Positions 1 through 13,427 of a stretch of 64,000 bases of DNA are shown piece after piece. The first letter of the stretch is position 1; every line of letters begins with the position of its first letter. The stretch is taken from contig NC_053126.1 in assembly GCF_010015445.1 (NCBI RefSeq), positions 6,570,749 to 6,634,748 of the forward strand, given 5' to 3'. Both the position numbers and the translations under genes were made by a program. The stretch is from Perca fluviatilis. Lineage: Eukaryota; Chordata; Actinopteri; Perciformes; Percidae. The notes below the pieces were generated by a model. The model had not been told where the DNA came from and searched no databases. It was given only the letters and a program-made list of their open reading frames with translations.

Positions 1-3000
1 TATCGAGTGCACATCTTCCTCTACCTCTGAAGATTCAGTTATCACATCTGTGAATATGTGCTTGTCTGTGGCAAACAAGGCGCACGTTCTGGATGACCTG
101 TTCTTAAGGCAAAACTTGGACTTTCTATTTCTGACAGAAACCTGGCAACGTAACTCTGAGTTTATTCATCTAAATGAGCTGTGTCCTGTTGACTGCTTGT
201 TTATCGGATCACCGCGTCTGTCCGGCCGCGGTGGAGGACTTGCCATAGTATGGAGAAATTGCTACCCCTGTCAGCTGGTGAGCGTGGAAACTTTCTCCTC
301 TTTTGAACTGCAAATCATTAGAGATGGTCGGATAAAGCCGTTCTATAGCATCCTCATTTATCGCCCCCCTAGTCCTGCTGGGCATTTTTTATCCGAGTTC
401 ACAGACTTTATGTCATCTGTTATTAAATTTGAAAAGCTATTAATGGTTGGGGATTTTAACCTGCACACTGACGTTGCCAATAACCATGCCACAAAAGATT
501 TCCTTAGTATTACTGATTCACACAATCTAAAGCAGCATGTTCATGGGCCCACACATGCTGGTGGTCATACATTAGATCTTGTTTTCACACTAGGTTTGGA
601 TGTCAATGCAATATGTTGTGAGGATATGTTGATTAGTGACCACAAGTGTATCTTTTTAAATCTCTCTGCCATTGCTGATCCCCCCCTGCCGGAAACATCT
701 GGCACGTTTGCGCATTATTACTCAAACAATTGTCAAGCAAATCATCTCCCGGTTTGGCTGGGATTTTAATACTATGGGTAGTAATGATGTTGAGCTCTTA
801 ATGCAGTCCTTTAACAACTTCTGCTCTCCTGTGTTGGATGAAGTGGCTCCTTTAAAGATAAAATCTAAGCCCATCTGTTACGCCTCGCCTTGGATGACGG
901 AAGATGTGCGTTGTCTAAGGAGGAGGTGCCGTATGACTGAACGCTTGTGGAAATCTACTGGGCTTGAAGTACACTTTCTGTATCTTAAGGAACTTTTGCA
1001 GGATTTTAATAATTTAGTCAAGAAATCCAGGTCTGCCTATTTTTCTAATTTAATCTCTTCTTCCAAGATAAACCCCAAGGTTTTATTTGATACCATAAAT
1101 AATATTGTCTCTCCTCCTGCCATTGTGACAACAATATGCTCTCAAAATGACTGTAATAGGCTGCTGTAATTTTTTATTGATAAGGTAGAGTCTGTGGAGG
1201 ACTACAGATGGAAAGTAGCATAATGCTAAATCTGGTGCAGCCATCTTTTTAATGTAACTGCACATTGTCCTGCTAAATAAACTAAACTAAACTAATTAGA
1301 TCAAATATTCAGCCTGGGCCACACGTTCATGTAGACTGCCTTCCTTCACCTAGGCCTATTACCATTGTGTCTTTCCAACCAATCAGCCTCCATGATCTGC
1401 TAAACCTGACCAAGAAAAGTATAATGTCCTCTTGTCCACAGGATATAATACCACCCTCATTATTCTCAAAAGCACTCCCTGCCATTTGCCCTAGTATAGT
1501 GGCTATTGTCAACTCTTCATTGGCCACAGGCTGTGTCCCGTCCTACTTTAAACATGCCACTATCCAATCTATAATAAAGAAGCCTAATTTGGACCCAACA
1601 GTTTTAAAGAACTATCGCCCCATTTCAAAGCTGCCATTGTTGTCCAAAGTTCTTGAAAAGGTTGTAGCTAATCAACTTACAGCTGTCTACTGAGACCGCC
1701 CTGGTGAGAGTCCATAATGACCTTCAGATGGCCTAAGACGTAAGTCTATGCTCATTGTTAGTACTTCTAGACCTCAGTTCCGCCTTCGATACAGTCAACC
1801 ACCATATCATGACTAAGAGATTACATGAATGGGTGGGCATATCAGGAGTGGCCCTAGACTTGTTTACATCCTATCTCTCAGATAGAAGTTTTGATGTCTC
1901 TATTGGGGATTCCCACTCTGCATCATCGCCCCTGTCTCATGGTGTTCCACAGGGTTCAGTGTTGGGCCCCATATTGTTTACTTTATACATGTTGCCTCTG
2001 GGTCATATTATTTGCAATTTTAACATATCTTATCACTTTTATGCAGATGACATTCAGCTTTATTTTACCTTCAGGCAAAATGAGTCATCCAAACTTACAA
2101 GGCTCCGTAAACAACTGGATGGCTGAAAGCTTTTTGCAGCTGAACGCAGATAAGACAGAGGTTTTAAAGGTGCTCTAAGCGATGTTGGGTGACGTTACTT
2201 CTTGTTGACGTTCAAAGTATTTAAAAAAAAAACGAAACTAGCTCGCCCCTCCCTCCTCCTCATCCCGTCCCCTCCCCCTCCTTTCTGTGCTTCCGTGCAC
2301 TAACCCCCCACCCCCACCCCCACCCCCAACTCCTTCTTGTCGGTTATTGGCTGGAACGCTGGAACACTGTTTGTGTATGCTTCGTGGTGCAGGTTGGCAC
2401 AATTTGTTGTTTTTGCTGTTTGTGGACCCTGGGCTGTCTGCAGTGACCACGTTTTTTTACTGTGTGTTCTAGGGACGGGCAGCTCGCGCATAGTGAGGAG
2501 ATGGTTGTAGCCTAAAAAACGTGTGACATCGCTTAGACCACCTTTAATCATAGTGCCAGACAGCGCTATCCCTCTGATTAAGCAGAACATTGGGCCTTTG
2601 TCATCTGCGGTGCGGCCTAGTCTAAGGAACCTTGGGGTGACATTTGACAAATCCCTATCTTTTGAAACTCACATCAAATCACTGACCAAATCCTGTTTTT
2701 TCCACTTACGCAACATTAGCAAATTAAGGGCTGTGGTCTCTCAGTCAGAACTGGAGATGCTCATCCATGCCTTAATTTCCTCCCGTATTGACTATTGCAA
2801 TTCACGCTTCTCCTCACTCAACAAATCTGTCCTTCAATGCCTGCAATCCATTCAAAATGCTGCTGCTAGGACTACTTATTAGATCAAGCAGGCACACCCA
2901 TATCACCCCTCTACGCTGCTCCCTTCACTGGCTTCCTGTAACCTACAGGATCCAATTCAAAATTCTCACCACAACCTATAGGGCTCTACACGGTCAGGCC

Positions 3001-3410
3001 CCTGCTTATCTTGCCAACATAAGTCACCTACACAGCCCCTCCCGGTCTCTCAAGTCTATCAACCAAAATCTGCTATCCACGCCATGCACTTGTCTGAAGA
3101 CATGTAGGGATAGAGCCTTTGCCGTTATGGCACCCAGGCTCTGGAATGCTCTGCCAACCAGCATTAGGTTTGCTAAGAATGTGGACTGTTTTATGGACAA
3201 GTGAAGACTCACTTGTTCAGGCTAGGTTTTGGGTAACCTCTGTCTTTTATTTATTGATAATTTTATCTGTTGTATTTTGACTTTATTTTATTCTTAGACT
3301 ATTTTTTCTACTATGTTTTATTGTCTATGCCCATTGTAAAGCACTTTGTGACCCTGTCTGTGAAAAGTGCTGTATAAATACATTTTACTTACTTACTTTT
3401 ACTTACTATC
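1..3410 (+). mobile_element. Decayed L2-clade non-LTR retrotransposon (LINE)
   Basis: An autonomous-type LINE, now dead, cut by the left window edge. From 50 to 769 an APE-type endonuclease is readable (LTETWQ, IYRPP, GDFNLH, SDHKCIFLNLS). Reverse transcriptase pieces follow: NYRPIS near 1610, LDLSSAFDTVNH near 1770, GVPQGSVLGPILFTLY near 1940, FYADDIQLYF near 2040. Downstream come the usual C-terminal blocks (ISSRIDYCN, QNAAAR, SLHWLPV, RAFAVMAPRLWNALP). The frame is broken near 769, 1169, 1693 and 2126, and a 376-bp element interrupts it at 2168-2543, so no full protein can be made. The 3' end (TGTAAAGCACTTTGTGACC, then GTGCTGTATAAATA and ACTT repeats to about 3410) is the characteristic L2-type tail. 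Clade assignment rests on that tail and the C-terminal motifs; a related CR1-group family is possible. Confidence 0.88.
2168..2543. mobile_element. TTAA-flanked miniature element inserted in the L2 LINE
   Basis: The ends are inverted repeats of about 18 bp: AGGTGCTCTAAGCGATGT on the left, and on the right the complement of AGGTGGTCTAAGCGATGT. TTAA flanks both sides (2164-2167 and 2544-2547), which is a piggyBac-like target site. The LINE reading frame stops at the left edge (LNADKTEVL) and resumes on the right (NLGVTFD), so the insertion came later. No coding capacity. The interior has C-rich and GC-rich stretches and shares words with the element at 38765-39292. Confidence 0.75.
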
Positions 3411-4723
3411 AAAACCAGGTAAAAACATTACTTTCCGTTTTTATTTTCAGTGCACTTTCTTTTCTCATTAACATATTGCTTTCCCCCAGAGAGGACCCAG
3501 TTTAAGTGCCTTGCTCATTGGGGTTCTGTTAGCAATTTATAAGTATAGGAATACAGAATATTTGATTAAATATTTGGTTAAACATTTTATGTTTAGTCCT
3601 GGGTGGTTTTGAAACTGCAACCTTCTGATTAGAATCCATCTGTGTCCTGAAGATGCATCTCGAGCTAGAGACAGAGCAACACTGTCTCTCTGTGGAACTT
3701 TCAAAGAACTGCATCAAGGCTTAGCAAGCACAGGAGTAATAATAGAACAGGTGGCATGCTCGTTTCTAATTGGCTAGTCCAATATCAGCACTTTGAGATA
3801 CTTTTACATTGAAAAAGTTGGTATGCCTTCTAGAGGGGGTGATCCCAATAAGAAAACAATAACGACACCTTTACAGTATATCTAGACTTGTATCTAGAGC
3901 TGTAACAATTCAAAATACTGCTGTACACTTATTTGTCTCACAAATAATTGCGATTAACAATATAATTGTCTCTTTCAGGCAAATTTAAAAATATTTATTT
4001 ATTTTTAAACAAATTAAAGTTTTGAATAAATCCCAGGATGCATATTATGACTATAATCGCTGTTATGTGACCCAGATAATGTAATAACACAAATACAAAG
4101 CCTATAAAGTAAACAACTGTATCCCCCCTCATAATTTTTGTTGCTATGAATGTGTATAGGGTCAAGTGCCAACAACTAACAATTAAAATAATAATAGAAA
4201 TATATAGTCCGACCAATAATCACTTATGTAATTACAATTTGGCAAATTTAAACAAAATCAACAATTAAATCAATAATTATCATATGCCTCATGACCTTAG
4301 CTAATGTACGCAATTAATTGCAGTTAGACAAAGAAACTGTGATTATGTAATAATTGTTACAAGGCTACTTGTATCCTATTATTATAGGTGTATTATCCCC
4401 CTATGATGTAGCCTACACATGACATGAAAGACAACATGCATATAAAGAATATCTTTGTTATATTCCACTTGCGGTATATTAACAGTTTATGATAGTTGTG
4501 AATATTTGACCCACTATATATGCTTTTTGATTAGTATCTTGTTAACCTATGGCTCCCATTTTATTACTTGAAATGAGTGTTTGAAGTTTTTATTGTGCAA
4601 GATTATTCATGGGAAGTATGTCTATTTATATAATATTTTTTTAGTATAATACTCAATTTCTTTCATAGGTATTTACATAAGGAGGATCTGTAGTTGGTGA
4701 GTCCAATGTGCGGATACTCGTTG
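3411..4723. other. AT-rich non-genic stretch
   Basis: No exon or protein-coding similarity is visible on either strand. Around 3905-4310 the sequence has repeated AATTGC/GATTA words and resembles an eroded miniature element of the type ending in 'attacaattgc...gattaattgc'. No clean termini were found. Confidence 0.5.
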
Positions 4724-5165
4724 TATTCATGGAGGAAGTATTCAGATCCTTTACTTAAGTCAATTATAATAATTGTTAGGTTTGTAAAAAAATACAGTCA
4801 AGTGACACTTTCACAATGTTTGTTTTGTCCAACCAAAAATCCATACTTCAACTTTATTAACAAAACATTAAAATTATTAAAATAAACAAAAAATCAGCAA
4901 ATCTTCACATTTGAGAAGTTAGAGCAATAAAATATATTTGTATGAAGAATGACTTATATGTTTATCAAAACAGTTGCTTTTATAGTCAAACTCTTCATTT
5001 GTTTTCTATGCAAACATCTATAGTGTAGTACTATAACTAAAGCTGTCAAATAAATGTAGTGAAATATAAAGTAGTAGTATTTCCCTTTTGGAATGTAGTG
5101 GAGTAGAAGTTTATTGCAAGTAAAGTACAAGTACCTCAGAATTGTACTTAAGTACAGTACGTTCA
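4724..5165. repeat. Dispersed teleost repeat (GGAGGAAGTATTCAGATCC type)
   Basis: It begins with GGAGGAAGTATTCAGATCC and TTTACTTAAGT and ends with AAGTACAAGTACCTCAGAAT, TTGTACTTAAGTACAGTA. Between them are variants of 'aatgtagtggagtagaagt'. I recognise this as a common non-coding interspersed repeat of fish genomes. A second scrap with 'gtcgtggagtaaaaagt' words lies at 7440-7500. No protein is encoded. Confidence 0.6.
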
Positions 5166-7993
5166 GTAAGACGTCGCATATTTTCATTATTTTGAAACTG
5201 TGCACATATTGTAGTCCTTAAAATTTAACTCCATAAATGTGTTTGTGCAAATCACACTGTTGTATTTTTATCATATGTGATGTATGTGAAGACAATTGTA
5301 CATTTACACAGTTGCACTGTAAAAAAAACTTTGAAAATAGACAGAAGCTATTAGAAATGGTCAAAAATAAAAATAATATACAAAGGATTCTCAAATTTGT
5401 AGTCAATGGCTTTATTTGTAGGTAGATTTATAATTTAAAAAAAAAATCTACTACACAAACAATATGCATAAACAAATCTACTATAGTTAGATTACTTAAA
5501 TAGAGAATAATATCCATCACTATCTGTCGCAATTTCACATTACAGGTAGCAGCCAGCAACATATCAGAGCAAGAAAGGGTGACCCCTGCAGTAATACATT
5601 ACACTGGTTAGTATGTCACTTAGTTGGTTAGCAGAAGGCAAAAATAACAGATCCCAGATCCTTTCTCGAATCATAGCCAAATACTTACAAATATCAGGTT
5701 TGAAAATAAAGTGTTGAAATGCTTGCACATCCAATATTTATAGGCAGGTGCACGAGAGAAATGGTGACTGCTTGGAAGGTAAAATGTGTGTGAGGTGTAT
5801 TCATTGCATGAGAACACAATGAAAGTTAATGCTGGTTTAGGCGTTCTTTGAGATTTCTTGTTTTTCTGTGCTTCTCGGATCCTTCGTTCTGTTCAGGCTC
5901 ATGAGGTTTAACGTGGTTCATGTGTTTAACACTGTCCTAATCAGATAAACCCTAAAACGTCATCTATGCATTAGTTTTAAAACAGACGTGTTCTTTGTGA
6001 CGGCAGAGTGCAGTGTATAATGCAATGAGATTATAGGCTGTGAGTGTTGTTTAACACAGATGTTGTTAAATCTAGAATATTTTCAGATGTTTACGTTATC
6101 TACAGAATAGAGCTGAGTGTTCCTTACTAATCCTAACCCCTTTCACCTCGTTTGTGTAAGATTTCTGGACCTTTGCACAGCAAACTAACTAGCAGATATG
6201 AATGCAGACTGCACAGGGATTACCATCTGTGCTATACGATAACCATGCCAACTGCCAACAGTGTGACTGTAGCCAAGCAAAGGGAAATGAAGGCACAGAG
6301 GTGTATTGTATATCCAACACACTCTGGTGGCTGTTAAAGGACTCAAGCAGATTGTTATTAAGTTGCCAGTACAGGACATTGCCCTGCATATGGTCACATC
6401 TACTATAAAAGAAAACCTGTGGGTGAGCAGTTGTTAAGAATTACCCATATGGCAACAGAAATCTGTATAATAAAATGTAATGTATCTGAGATCAGCATCT
6501 CTGTGGAGCTGGTAACGCAGGGCAAGAGGCACAACTTATATCATATAACAGGGCTGTGGTGCAGTTCACTTTCAATTATATCAGAGAATAGAATTAATTA
6601 AATTTTTCGTTATTTTTGACCAAGAAAACGGTTGTTGTTTTAAACTTAAAGATTGTCCGGAAAATGTACACTTTTGTAATGAGCTCTGCTATTCAAATGT
6701 CAACCGGGGTTTACTTTCATACACATGGGAATTTACAATGAACTGATCCCAGTCCTGCTATAGAGACATACACTCAACACAATTTTTATATCACCTCTAA
6801 TCTTATAAACCTCAGTGTGAGTTTGGCATCAATCACCTGCTGTGTCACAAATGATGTGGCAAATGGAATTATAATAGTCAGGTACAGTTGAATTCAACAA
6901 AAAACATTCAGACAAATATTACAGGTACAGTATGAAGGGATCACTGATAGGAAATTTAACTACAGGCTACCAAATAACAAAACAAGTAAAAACAATCATA
7001 GAAGTGCAAAATTCAAATAAATTAAAAAATGATTAACAATAAAAGACTCTCCAACCAACTTGCTCTTATTATCCATCAACCTGTGTCCTTTGATTTTAAT
7101 ATATTAAACGGATCTATGCAAAAGTGTACACTCAGATTAATTCCATTGTAGTCAGCAGCAGAAGATTCTCACTGCAGAAACCATGTGGGAAACCTGATAT
7201 GTTATATATAATAATTTAATAATGTCAGTAGTGAAAAAAACTAAATTTCATAATAAATAACTAAACATTGCAACACTAAAATGGGAAAAAAACTACAATT
7301 TCCAACTTAAATAAAAGTAAGCAAGCATTTTGTACCTTAGTACAAAAGTTAGTAGTTAGTTAGAGTACTAAATAAGCTAGATGCACTAATGTGCAAGAGG
7401 TATTTTAATGTTGTAGGTGGTTTAATTACAGCCATCAGATAAATGTCGTGGAGTAAAAAGTGCAATATTTCTATGTCGTGGAGTAAAAGTATAAATTCTT
7501 GCAAAAATGTAAATGCTAAATCACGTTGCAGTGCTCCAAAATCAAAATATACTTTGTTACATTATACTTCTGAAAAAGCTTAAGTGGACCTCTGACTTTC
7601 CATACATGTACAGTATTTATAAGAAGGCAACATTCATCAAAGTCAGCTTTTAGTGTTGGAAGGTAACTGTTTTGATATCAGGCTATGCTGGTAAACCCAA
7701 AATTCCATCTGTGTTTTCTAAGTACATTGAATATGATGCCAGATGCACCCATGAAGAGGGCTGTGAGTTCCCTCCAAGTAGTATTCATGAGCCAACTAGG
7801 TTTTTAAGGAGAACATTACAGTATATGTAAATCATAAAAGTCATAGCTTCCAAAATGGCCATTAGCTTCAATGCTAGTGTGTAACTTATTTACAGAAAGA
7901 AAGGAAAAAAAGAAAGAAAGACAATTAGTTTGACTGACTGACTACAATAAAAGTGACCTTGTGAGCACTCAGTGACTCTGCTGCTCTCTCTGG
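5166..7993. other. AT-rich flank downstream of desi1
   Basis: No exon is recognised. Short open frames around 5220-5425 and 6150-6600 resemble nothing I know and overlap each other on both strands. The desi1 3' UTR must occupy the right part, just below 7994, but I could not fix its polyadenylation site. The tract around 7430-7510 carries a fragment of the same dispersed repeat as 4724-5165. Confidence 0.45.
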
Positions 7994-10900
7994 TTACACG
8001 TTTCTCCCCCCGTTGATGACGTTACCTCCTGGAGGGGCGATGTGGATAGAGTCGAGAATGGGCCGCAGTATCTGGCCAAACGGTCTGGAGATGGAAGGAT
8101 CTTTTTTTTAGGCCTAAACCATACATTTAAACCATAATCATATGCGATTGCAAATTAACCATTAGGGCTGCACGATATGAGGAAAATATGCAACATGCGA
8201 TAGCGTTGTTGAATATCGCAATAACGATATTACTTGCGATAAATAAACAGATATTAAAGTGTACTCAGTTCTGCATTTCTTTCAGTATTCTACTCAAATA
8301 CAACACATTGCTTGTTGAAACAAATGAAAGGAAATCATTTCCAACATTCTTTTATTGAACAAATTGAACATTGAATTGAATATAAAAGGCCGCACTAAAA
8401 AACATAACATTTTAAAGGAACACGCTGACTTATTGGGACTTTAGCTTATCCACCGTATCCCCCAGAGTTAGATCAGTCCATACATACCCTTCTCATCTCC
8501 GTGCGTGTCATAACTCTGTCTGACGCACCTACCGCTAGCCTAGCTTAGCACAGATCCTGGAGGTAACCGGTTCCATCTAGCCTACTGCTCCCAATAAGTG
8601 ACAAAATAACACCGACATTTTCCTATTTACATGTTGTGATTTGTATTGTATAGTTCGCCTTCTGAGAATATAGTTCCCAGTATGTATATGGTTAGATGAT
8701 GGCTGTGTCTCATGTGACCTTGTTATTTGTACACGCTGTGACTATTCAAATCACAAAATGTAAATAGGAAAATGTTGGCCCAATAAATGCAGTTTTCTAC
8801 TGATACTCTTTTTTAACTAACACAAAAAATCTCTGAGTGTCTTTCGCGATATGTCGCCTCCTCTCGCTATGTGTTTATTGTGCAAATTGATATTGCGATG
8901 GCGATTTAAAAAAAAAAGCAATATCTTGTGCAGCCCTATTAACAAACTGTATATGCTTTTGTTTTCCAGCGTGGTAATCTAAGTATGCTGATAGCCTATG
9001 AGATCTATCCACATAAGAAATATGATTTGCATTTTGCACGGTGAACAATTTCAAATTTGGCAAACTTCTTTCATTGTAGGACACAGCGCACATAACAGAT
9101 AATAATAATCCATACTTTTCATTTTCTTTTTTACACGTAATTAGAAATTGACATAACTGAAGTCATGGGCAGCTGACACACTGAGCTTTACACTCACGTG
9201 GAGAGGACTTCCGATGGAAGGTCAGTGATGTAGGACGGGATGGACCTGCCCGTCAGGAACTGAGCCACCTCGTTGGTGAATGTGTTGCAGTTGTGCTCAA
9301 ACAGACGATACCTGTCCCCTCTGAACCAAGAAAGAATACAACAGTAGTAACTGCATCAGATAACAGCTTTCATGCGTTGGGACTAGTCAGTAACAAGTAT
9401 GATTATGGACCTTTTTCACAGCAGACATTTTGACAGGAAAAGCACAGCTGAAATTGATAACCTTAACGATGGCTCAATTCCATCAAGTATCCCAGTAAGC
9501 TATTTCAGTGAGTCAACATGCACAACACCAGGGCCTCTCCTAAGTGGAATGCAGCCATCATGAATACACCTGTGCTTTTCCTACTATGACATGTCAACAT
9601 GTCTGCCGTGAAAAAGGTCTATACTTGTGAATTTAGCCACACATTATAACAATCAGACTTTGAGAACTTTGAGAGTTACTCGTTCTTAAGGATTACTACT
9701 ATGTGTGTCATTCTTTGTTTGGCGTAAAGACGAGATGGATAACAGCTACTCGACCTGTATGTGCTTTCTCCCAGGGAAGAGAGGTAATCCATGAAGATCT
9801 CCTCAGACACTTCAGTCTCACCCAGCTCTACCACTGTATCTGGAGAACCCAGCATTGTCCCACCCTGACAAACACACAGCAGGCTAAATAGAAAATGTCT
9901 CACAACACATCATACGAGAGCTGTTGAAAAGAGTCATTAATGTATGTTTCATTGGTAGTCAAAAGAAAAGATAGTGTAGGCCCATTGTGTTTGGGGTGTT
10001 TCTCTGATTTGCGTGAATAACTGCTAAAAGGTAGATTGCATCAAGGGAAGATATTTGCAGCACACTCTGAAAAAAAGGTTTCGGTTTTATAAAAGATATG
10101 TCTCTGAAGTCATTCCTACTCCCTATTGCATGTTCTGCCAACCTGAACAAACTGGAACTTTCCTGCACATGGTCTTGGAGTGTGAACAGGTGCATGAGTT
10201 TTGGAATAAAACAACATCAATAATATCTGATGTGATAGGATGTTGAATTCCTACTGACCCGATTATTTTGTTACTTAATGATGACTCTAAATTACATCTG
10301 CTTGGGAGACAGGAGAAAATTTGGCTAGCCGGCTCAACTGCAACCAAGAAAATGATAGCTCAGCGTTTTACCCGAGACCGCAGAGGGTGGGGGGTGGGAG
10401 AGGGTTTTTGGTTCTTGTTTGATTGTAGATGTTTGTTCTGTGTGTTCTATGTTAAAAAATATAAAAATACAAAAAAATGTATCATAAAAAAAAAAGAAAT
10501 CCGGTTTTATCAGTCCCTCTGAATTACAAATAAAGACCATCTTTCTGGAGTTGCCATTTTGCACAATCATGAAGAAAGAAATGAATCTCAGAAAGGCTAA
10601 CATACCAGTTTTACACTTTTTTGCTGCATGTTACCATTAACCGTGAGTTTAGAGACACGCTAACAAATGCTGGTTTGCTGTTTTGATCGAGTGTGCAGAC
10701 AAAAAAATAGTGGAGTAACACCATTGTTGTTGTTTTATGAAAAGTACTCTGGGAAATGCAGAAACTGAAGTAGAGGTATTTCAGGCAGATTTAAAACTTC
10801 ATCACAAAATAACACCTGAGAGCCTGTAATAACATGTCAGTTACTATTTTGTTGGTAATGCAACACTACACTTTTCAAGGTTAAGTTTCAGCAGTCTGAC

Positions 10901-13394
10901 AGCCTAGAACATATAAGCTGAGTGACAGGGATCAAACCAAGAACTGTTCAGGTATTAATAGTTCTCGCTGCTGTAACCCTCGGTTTGTATGCAGTTCTAT
11001 CGAGTTGTATTCCTATCTTTATTCAAGAGCGCATTCTTTCATTTTGAGAGCATTTGTCATTGATTTCACTTTCAGATTTTGTAATAATTTCGCTGAAAAC
11101 CTTGCTCTCACACTCAAAATAGCAACTGCTCACGCTTTGATTTGCTGTGCTTCTGCTCAAACTTTATGCTTGGTTGTTGCTTGGACAGATTTCCTGCTCT
11201 CAAATTGAAACAGTGTTTCCTCTATGTTGATTTGACCGTGGCGGCCCCCCACGGCAACATTTCTGCCCCCCAAGGTATCAGAAATAGGGCTGCACTGTTA
11301 GAGTGCATGTCGGAGAACGTTTGTATTTTAGGTGCATTATTTACATGCTGAAGTATGCATTAAGATAATGTAATTAATAGTGGGTTCATTGTTATTTGCT
11401 ACAGAATGCTTAGCCTATATGTCAAGATCAAAGTTGGCCAATATAGTAACTCAAAAAATACAGTTCAATCACAACTGAAAATATGCCTCATTGTGTGTGT
11501 GTGAATAGAGGTGAATAAATATATATGTTTGTGTTGGAGCAAAAGTCCATACATTTCCATCATGAGCTTGTTAGATGAGACTTGTGATAGGAGTCAGTCC
11601 CCTTGTTACAGACTTACCGGCGAACAGCTGGAGATCCCCTCCCCTCCAAAGAAGAACTCATCGCCGTATGCCACTATAGCTGTGTGCCTGGAAGAAAAGC
11701 AAAACATGAACACAGAGGTAAATTCAGGTCAGAACAATATTACATGGATTTATTTAAAATTGCAACTCAACTTGAACTTAAGGCCACAAACCAGTTGTCC
11801 AGCCTAATAACTAAATTATTACAGTAACGACTTGGCAACAGGTGAATAAATACTTCACTTAAACAGGCAAATCCAGCCTTAGATGGATCTATGCTTGTGT
11901 GTATGCATTATTTTATGGTGTATCCACTATCATACACCTCCCCTTATCAAATTATGCTTCACATTATGATTTCCTAAATTTTCTGAAATTACTTTTGGGC
12001 AAAACTCAAAATAAAAGATAATATAAAAACAAAACAAGCAGCGATGAACAGGCCCTCGCCCCTCTCATCACGTCGGGGGTACCGGCGATTTACTTCAAGT
12101 GTTGCGCACGGCCTCAGCGGAGCACGGGGAACAGCTGAGCCGACTTTCCTCTGATTCAGAATTACTGTTGCAGAGATCATTGACATATATAAAATGGACC
12201 AACAGATCCCGTTGCTCTGGACAGAGACCAGTGATGGCTGAGCGTTACTGAGCAGCCTCCAACTGAGCTTGAAGACGTAGATGTGACGTGAGCAACCTGT
12301 CTGAAAGTTGGAAGTCTTCTGGTAGCTGTGCCAAGAGAAATCTCAATCATTCCCAATCTTACAGAGACGGAGAGCGTAGGTATATGTAAGGAGATAACAT
12401 GGGCACAGGCTAATTATTGCTAACTAAAATGCTAGTTAACATTAATAATTAAACTTAAACAGCTAATGTGAGTCAAAACTGCCTGCGAGCTTCTCCTGTA
12501 CTATACGGTAATTCCTCTACTATGCGACAGTAAGTCTCGTGGTTCTGACACAATCGTTAGCCTATTTTTACAAAAACGTCTGCTACGGAGCCATAACGTC
12601 AGATACAAGGTAATGGAGCCTTTTATACATTTTCGTGTTTCTTTAAAAATAAACAATGGACAAATAAAGTCTTTAAACGCTTCGGATGTAAAGTTATTCG
12701 CTGTCAAAGTGACGTCAAAATGAATGGCAGTCAATGGAATGCTAACGGGAGGTGATCACTTTGTAGCATCAAAATGGCGCCATAGGAGATTCGAGTTCTG
12801 AAGCGAAGCTTACCCATTGACATATATAAAAGAGCTTACCCCCTTGGTTCCGAGGAGAAGCTTACCCCCCTGGCTGAGATATGCAACTCTTCCTGTTTTG
12901 ACTGCCATGTACAGGAAGTCGGTCCTCTATGACTTGCACATTTTTCAACTATCAAAATTCTTTTGATATCTTTTTGTTTTGAGGGTCCACCAAGTATACA
13001 TGCACATTTCGGTGCAGATGGGACTCAGGCTCTAGGAGGAGTTACAAAAAGTATGTTTCGCACATACATTAGGCTATAACGATTTTGCTAATTAATTAAA
13101 AAAATCAAAACAGCGCCATCTAATGAACTCAAGATGGTCTGTCGGATGGAACATTTTCAAAAAAATGCTACATGGACTTCAAGATAAGACCTATGTTCCC
13201 TCCAAATTTGGTGTATTAACTTCTCATTTTTGTCAGAATTATGGCGTGCGTTAGGGGGCGCTATGGAGCCCCCTGGCGACGCACCAGCCCCAATCATTAC
13301 AGAACTTCTTCAGAACCAGATCTGACATGTGTGCACATTCTTTTGAGTTTCGTGCATTCTAACCCCCTCAAAAATGCAACCAAGGACTCGGAAA

Positions 13395-13427
<33 letters not shown>

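Noticed and set aside
2238..2650. Pro- and Gly-rich frames near 2.3-2.6 kb
   Set aside because: They cover the C-rich interior of the inserted TTAA element and run into broken LINE sequence.
6152..6601. Overlapping frames on both strands around 6.2-6.6 kb
   Set aside because: No recognised domain, mutual shadows, and no supporting splice or promoter signals.
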